Origin: Staphylococcus saccharolyticus
Lineage (GTDB): Bacteria; Bacillota; Bacilli; Staphylococcales; Staphylococcaceae
Reading direction: 5' to 3'
Assembly (NCBI RefSeq): GCF_900458815.1
Contig: NZ_UHDZ01000001.1
Span: 1,612,001 to 1,676,000 of the forward strand
Length of the DNA: 64,000 nucleotides
This document shows, in pieces, positions 59,486-64,000 of the stretch (the first letter of the stretch is position 1; every line of letters begins with the position of its first letter). The position numbers and the translations under genes were made by a program. The notes under the pieces were generated by a model. That model was not told where the DNA came from, did not search any database, and saw only the letters and a program-made list of their open reading frames with translations.

Positions 59486-60808
59486 TTACCCCTCCATTAA
59501 TAATAATTCTGGATTATTTAATAAACATTTAATGTGATTCATAGCATTTTGTCCAGTTGCACCATCAATTTGTCTGTGATCAAAGCTTAATGATAATGAT
59601 AGTACCGGTGCTGCTATGATTTCTCCATCCTTAACAATTGGTTTTTGAGCAATACAGCCTATTCCTAAGATGGCTACTTCTGGGTGATTGATAACTGGAG
59701 TGAACCATTGTCCACCAGCTGAACCGATATTACTAATTGTGCAAGTTGCACCTTTCATTTCATCAGAAGTTAATTTACCATCACGTGCTTTGACGGCTAA
59801 TTCATTAATTTCATCAGAAATTTCAAAGATTGATTTACGGTCTGCATGTTTAACTACAGGTACTAACAAACCTTTATCAGTATCTGCTGCAATACCAATG
59901 TTCCAATAATATTTGTGTACAATTTCTCCAGCTTCTTCATTAAATGAGGTATTAAGTGCTGGATATTTTTTCAATGCAGAAACTAAAGCTTTAACAACAT
60001 ATGGTAGGAAAGTAAGTTTAGTACCTTGTTCAGCTGCAATTTCTTTGAATTTTTTACGGTGATCCCATAACTCTTGTACATCAATTTCATCCATTAATGT
60101 TACATGTGGTGCTGTATGTTTAGAGTTAACCATTGCTTTAGCAATTGCTTTACGCATAGCAGGGATTTTTTCTGTTGTCTCAGGAAAATCACCTTCTGGT
60201 AAAGTTTGATTTACACTAGTGTTAGAATCTTCACTACTAGATGATACAGTTGCTGCACTCTCACTAGAATCTGAATCTGTATTTCCACCGTTTAAGTAGG
60301 CATCAATGTTATCTTTTATAATACGTCCATTTTTACCTGAACCATTAACAGCTTTAATGTTAACACCATTTTCACGAGCGTATTTACGCACAGAAGGCAT
60401 AGCTTTAACAGTTTTGTTATCATCAACTTCTGTTTGTTGTGCTGAAGCTTCTTGAGCGTTTGTTTGTGATGAGGCAGTTGATTCTTCTTTCGCAGGTGCT
60501 TCTTCTTGTTTGTCTTCTTTATTAGAAGAAGCATCACTATGGTTACCTTTAAATTGCATTTGTTCAGCATCAGGAGCATCAATTCTTACAATAACGTCAC
60601 CAACTACTGCTACAGTTCCTTCATCTACTAAAACTTCTTCAACAGTTCCGCTTACTGGCGAAGGAATTTCTACTACAGATTTGTCATTTTGAACTTCAGC
60701 TAAAACGTCATCTTCTTCAATAGCGTCACCAGCTTTAACAAACCACTTAACAATTTCACCTTCGTGGATACCTTCCCCAATATCGGGTAATCTAAATTCA
60801 AATGCCAC
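59486..60808 (-). CDS. pdhC: Dihydrolipoyllysine acetyltransferase (E2)
   Basis: 440 residues. One lipoyl domain (1-80; lipoyl-Lys K43 in NDKSVVEIP), an Ala/Gln/Glu linker, the E1/E3-binding domain (about 135-172, [11 protein letters not shown]), a Ser-rich linker, and the catalytic core with [12 protein letters not shown]. Forms the 60-mer scaffold of PDH. A 149-nt gap separates it from pdhB. Confidence 0.96.
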   Translation of the reverse strand: MAFEFRLPDIGEGIHEGEIVKWFVKAGDAIEEDDVLAEVQNDKSVVEIPSPVSGTVEEVLVDEGTVAVVGDVIVRIDAPDAEQMQFKGNHSDASSNKEDKQEEAPAKEESTASSQTNAQEASAQQTEVDDNKTVKAMPSVRKYARENGVNIKAVNGSGKNGRIIKDNIDAYLNGGNTDSDSSESAATVSSSSEDSNTSVNQTLPEGDFPETTEKIPAMRKAIAKAMVNSKHTAPHVTLMDEIDVQELWDHRKKFKEIAAEQGTKLTFLPYVVKALVSALKKYPALNTSFNEEAGEIVHKYYWNIGIAADTDKGLLVPVVKHADRKSIFEISDEINELAVKARDGKLTSDEMKGATCTISNIGSAGGQWFTPVINHPEVAILGIGCIAQKPIVKDGEIIAAPVLSLSLSFDHRQIDGATGQNAMNHIKCLLNNPELLLMEG

Positions 60809-60957
60809 GTTCTTGTCCTCCTAAGATTTACATTTTTAAATTAGTTTTAAAATATATACTAAAGTTGCAAGATAAGAAAGCCTTTACAACTTAGTTTACG
60901 CTTTATTACTTAATTATTACTACAGTCAGCTAATCCATTGATTAAATCATACAATGA

Positions 60958-61935
60958 TTAAAACTCTAAAGTAGCTTTTGCTTTTTCAACAATGTCATTT
61001 TTGTTAGGTAACCAAACATTTTCCGCTTGTGTAAATGGATATACAGTGTCAGCTGCAGCTACACGAGCTATAGGTGCTTCTAATGACAGAATTGCACGTT
61101 CAGCTAATTCTGCAGCTACTAGAGCTCCTACACCAGCTTGACGTTGAGCTTCTTGTATAACAACAGCACGACCAGTTTTTTCTACTGAAGTTACTAAAGT
61201 ATCTATATCAATAGGTTGTACAGTACGTAAATCAATAACTTCTACAGAGTGACCATCTTTTTCTAATTCTTCAGCTGCTTTTAAAGATTCTTGAACCATT
61301 GCACCATAAGCAATTAGCGTAATATCATTACCTTCTTTTTTAACACTTGCTTTGCCAATTTCAATTGTATATTCCTCTTCAGGTACTTCTTCACGGAAAG
61401 AACGATATAATTTCATATGCTCTAAGTAAACAATCGGATCATTACTTTGAATAGAAGAAATTAATAAACCCTTAGCATCATATGGACCTGATGGAATAAC
61501 AACTTTTAAACCTGGTGATTGCGCTAAAATACCTTCAAGGTTATCAGCATGTAACTCAGGAGTATGAACTCCACCACCAAATGGTGTTCGAATAGTTACA
61601 GGTGCAGGTTTAGTACCACCTGAACGGAATCGTGTACGTGCTATTTGACCAGCAACTTCATCAAATACCTCAAATATGAATCCTAAGAATTGAATCTCCA
61701 TAACTGGACGGAAACCTGTTACAGCTAGACCTAGTGCTAAACCACCGATACCTGATTCTGCTAAAGGTGTATCAAATACTCTATCCTCACCAAATTCTTT
61801 TTGTAGTCCTTCAGTTACACGGAATACACCACCGTTAACACCAACGTCCTCACCGAACACTAATACGTCTTCGTCTCTTTTAAGTTCAGTTTTAAGCGCA
61901 TCGTTAATCGCTTGAACCATTGTCATTTGTGCCAT
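60958..61935 (-). CDS. pdhB: Pyruvate dehydrogenase E1 beta subunit
   Basis: 325 residues, transketolase-like ([47 protein letters not shown]). Makes the E1 heterotetramer with PdhA. Three nucleotides after pdhA. Confidence 0.97.
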   Translation of the reverse strand: MAQMTMVQAINDALKTELKRDEDVLVFGEDVGVNGGVFRVTEGLQKEFGEDRVFDTPLAESGIGGLALGLAVTGFRPVMEIQFLGFIFEVFDEVAGQIARTRFRSGGTKPAPVTIRTPFGGGVHTPELHADNLEGILAQSPGLKVVIPSGPYDAKGLLISSIQSNDPIVYLEHMKLYRSFREEVPEEEYTIEIGKASVKKEGNDITLIAYGAMVQESLKAAEELEKDGHSVEVIDLRTVQPIDIDTLVTSVEKTGRAVVIQEAQRQAGVGALVAAELAERAILSLEAPIARVAAADTVYPFTQAENVWLPNKNDIVEKAKATLEF

Positions 61936-61938
61936 GGC

Positions 61939-63051
<1,113 letters not shown>

Positions 63052-63090
63052 TCAATTCACCATACCTTTCCCATTTAAATAGAAATTCAT
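63052..63090 (-). CDS. Putative 12-codon leader peptide of pdhA
   Basis: ATG at 63090 with AAGGAGGATAAA directly upstream, reading MNFYLNGKGMVN, then TGA that touches the pdhA ATG. The strongest ribosome-binding site of the operon serves this tiny frame rather than pdhA. It could couple translation into pdhA. It could also be a mere chance, with pdhA using AAAGGTATGGTG. Confidence 0.5.
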   Translation of the reverse strand: MNFYLNGKGMVN

Positions 63091-63159
63091 TTTATCCTCC
63101 TTAATTGTATCATAAATGAAATTGCCTGTTAAACGATTTCATAAAGTTCTGTTTTAACG

Positions 63160-63222
63160 TAAAATAATACAGTCATACGTACTGTTATAGTATAAACCGT
63201 ACAACTGTATTACTTCATTTAG
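63160..63222 (-). other. Hairpin between ykyA-like gene and pdhA
   Basis: AATACAGT (about 63169) pairs with ACTGTATT (about 63203) around CATACGTA / GTACAA arms. It may end the YkyA gene or lie in the pdhA leader. Confidence 0.5.
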
Positions 63223-63849
63223 TTATTTAAATTGATCTACATCCTGTTTCTCTCTTGTTACCTTTCTCATGGCTTTTGAGTATGTTTTGAATTTCTTATT
63301 CATATCCTTATAAGCACTAGATAAGTCTTTAGATTTACTATCTACTTCAGATTGTGTTGCATTCTCTTCATTCAAATAAGTAAACAGATCTTTTTCTTTA
63401 CCAAGCGCCTTTTTGTAAGCCTTTGCATAAGCGTTGTGGGCTGTGTATTTTTCTTTAATCGCATCGTCTAATTCTTTGACTTCTTTTTTCTTAGCTTTGT
63501 TTTCAATATGATTCATATATTGCCTTGCTTTCTTAAATTCTTTTTCTGAATTATTTAAAGCATTCTCTTCATTTTTAAATTCTTTTTGGCGTTTTTCTAC
63601 GTTACTTACGATATCTTTCGCGGCTTGTTTTCTTGTATTTTGATCTTTGTTGTTAACTTTTTTAAATAACTTTTGTTTGTCTTCTTCAAATTTATTTATT
63701 TTTTTACTGGTACTATTTACTGATTTCTCTTGATCAAAAGCTTTTTGAACTTGGTCATCATATTTTTTTATTTCTTTCTTATCAGTAGTACATCCAGCTA
63801 ATAACACTGTTGACGTTAGGACAATTGCGACAGTTTTTCCGAACTTCAT
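63223..63849 (-). CDS. YkyA-family lipoprotein
   Basis: 208 residues. Lipoprotein signal MKFGKTVAIVLTSTVLLAGC with Cys 20 as the acylated residue. The rest is a highly charged Lys/Glu-rich helical coil, as in YkyA/DUF_YkyA putative-cell-wall-binding lipoproteins. Located between pdhA and (outside the window) def, as in Bacillus and S. aureus. Function not established. Confidence 0.88.
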   Translation of the reverse strand: MKFGKTVAIVLTSTVLLAGCTTDKKEIKKYDDQVQKAFDQEKSVNSTSKKINKFEEDKQKLFKKVNNKDQNTRKQAAKDIVSNVEKRQKEFKNEENALNNSEKEFKKARQYMNHIENKAKKKEVKELDDAIKEKYTAHNAYAKAYKKALGKEKDLFTYLNEENATQSEVDSKSKDLSSAYKDMNKKFKTYSKAMRKVTREKQDVDQFK

Positions 63850-64000
63850 TAACTGTTACCTCCTCATAGTTGTTCGTTTGTAATATTAAATAATATTTAA
63901 ACATAAATCAATATTAAGCTATTGTGTACATTTCATTTTAACTTTATAATAAAATGCTCTTCCACTGTAAACCAACTCAAAACATATCTTCACGATTACA

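Overview
The window is chromosomal core DNA of a low-GC Firmicute, almost certainly a coagulase-negative Staphylococcus close to the S. epidermidis / S. capitis / S. caprae group. The basis is the gene order (mraZ-bshC, sdhCAB, uvrC-trxA-mutS2-polX, pheST, rpmF-coaD, cta genes, pycA-ftsW, typA, pot, pdhABCD), the AT-rich codon use and a three-gene PSM-beta cluster whose first peptide is nearly identical to the S. epidermidis PSM-beta1 I remember. The species call is inference from memory. Most genes lie on the minus strand, so the window is inverted relative to the usual dcw-to-pdh direction.

Layout. 1-2.6 kb: the 5' part of mraZ with a likely MraZ operator, bshC (bacillithiol) and a GNAT acetyltransferase. 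2.7-4.6 kb: a frameshifted HAD phosphatase, three PSM-beta genes and tRNA-Arg(TCT). 4.8-6.7 kb: phosphodiesterase, XTP pyrophosphatase and murI. 6.9-10.3 kb: sdhCAB. 10.7-18 kb: uvrC, trxA, mutS2, polX, cvpA-like, zapA. 18.4-24 kb: rnhC, then pheST behind a T-box, and a SpoU rRNA methylase.

24-27 kb is accessory DNA at the place where S. aureus carries its isd haem-uptake locus. It holds a frameshifted LPETG surface protein with an unusual Cys/His-rich segment and a heavily decayed isdA-like NEAT-domain pseudogene. No isdB, isdC-F, srtB or isdG is visible. 27-31.2 kb: rpmF, yceD, tmcAL-like, coaD, rsmD and ylbG. 31.3-33.9 kb is a second decayed patch: a GlpQ-like phosphodiesterase pseudogene, a DUF1433-like pseudogene and a lipase-like pseudogene. 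The last two resemble a dead type VII secreted lipase/immunity pair. 34-38.5 kb: ylbF, a CAP-domain protein, ctaM, ctaB, ctaA. 38.6-50.9 kb: pycA, ftsW, ylaN, two conserved small genes, typA, an IMPase-family gene, a frameshifted UPF0637 gene and mntH with a SirR/MntR-type operator on its promoter. 51-57.5 kb: an IS remnant, two staphylococcal membrane proteins, and potABCD with its XRE-cupin regulator. 57.6-64 kb: UPF0223, pdhABCD with a tiny leader ORF, and a YkyA lipoprotein.

Functional themes are central carbon and respiratory metabolism (pdh, pyc, sdh, haem A/O synthesis), metal control (mntH, ylaN, a possible Fur site at sdh, dead isdA), cell division and wall (mraZ, zapA, ftsW, murI), and DNA repair (uvrC, mutS2, polX). 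I see no complete prophage, CRISPR array or intact transposon. The best candidates for something less described are the Cys/His LPXTG protein, the G11 tract in the ylaN ribosome-binding site and the 12-codon ORF fused stop-to-start with pdhA.
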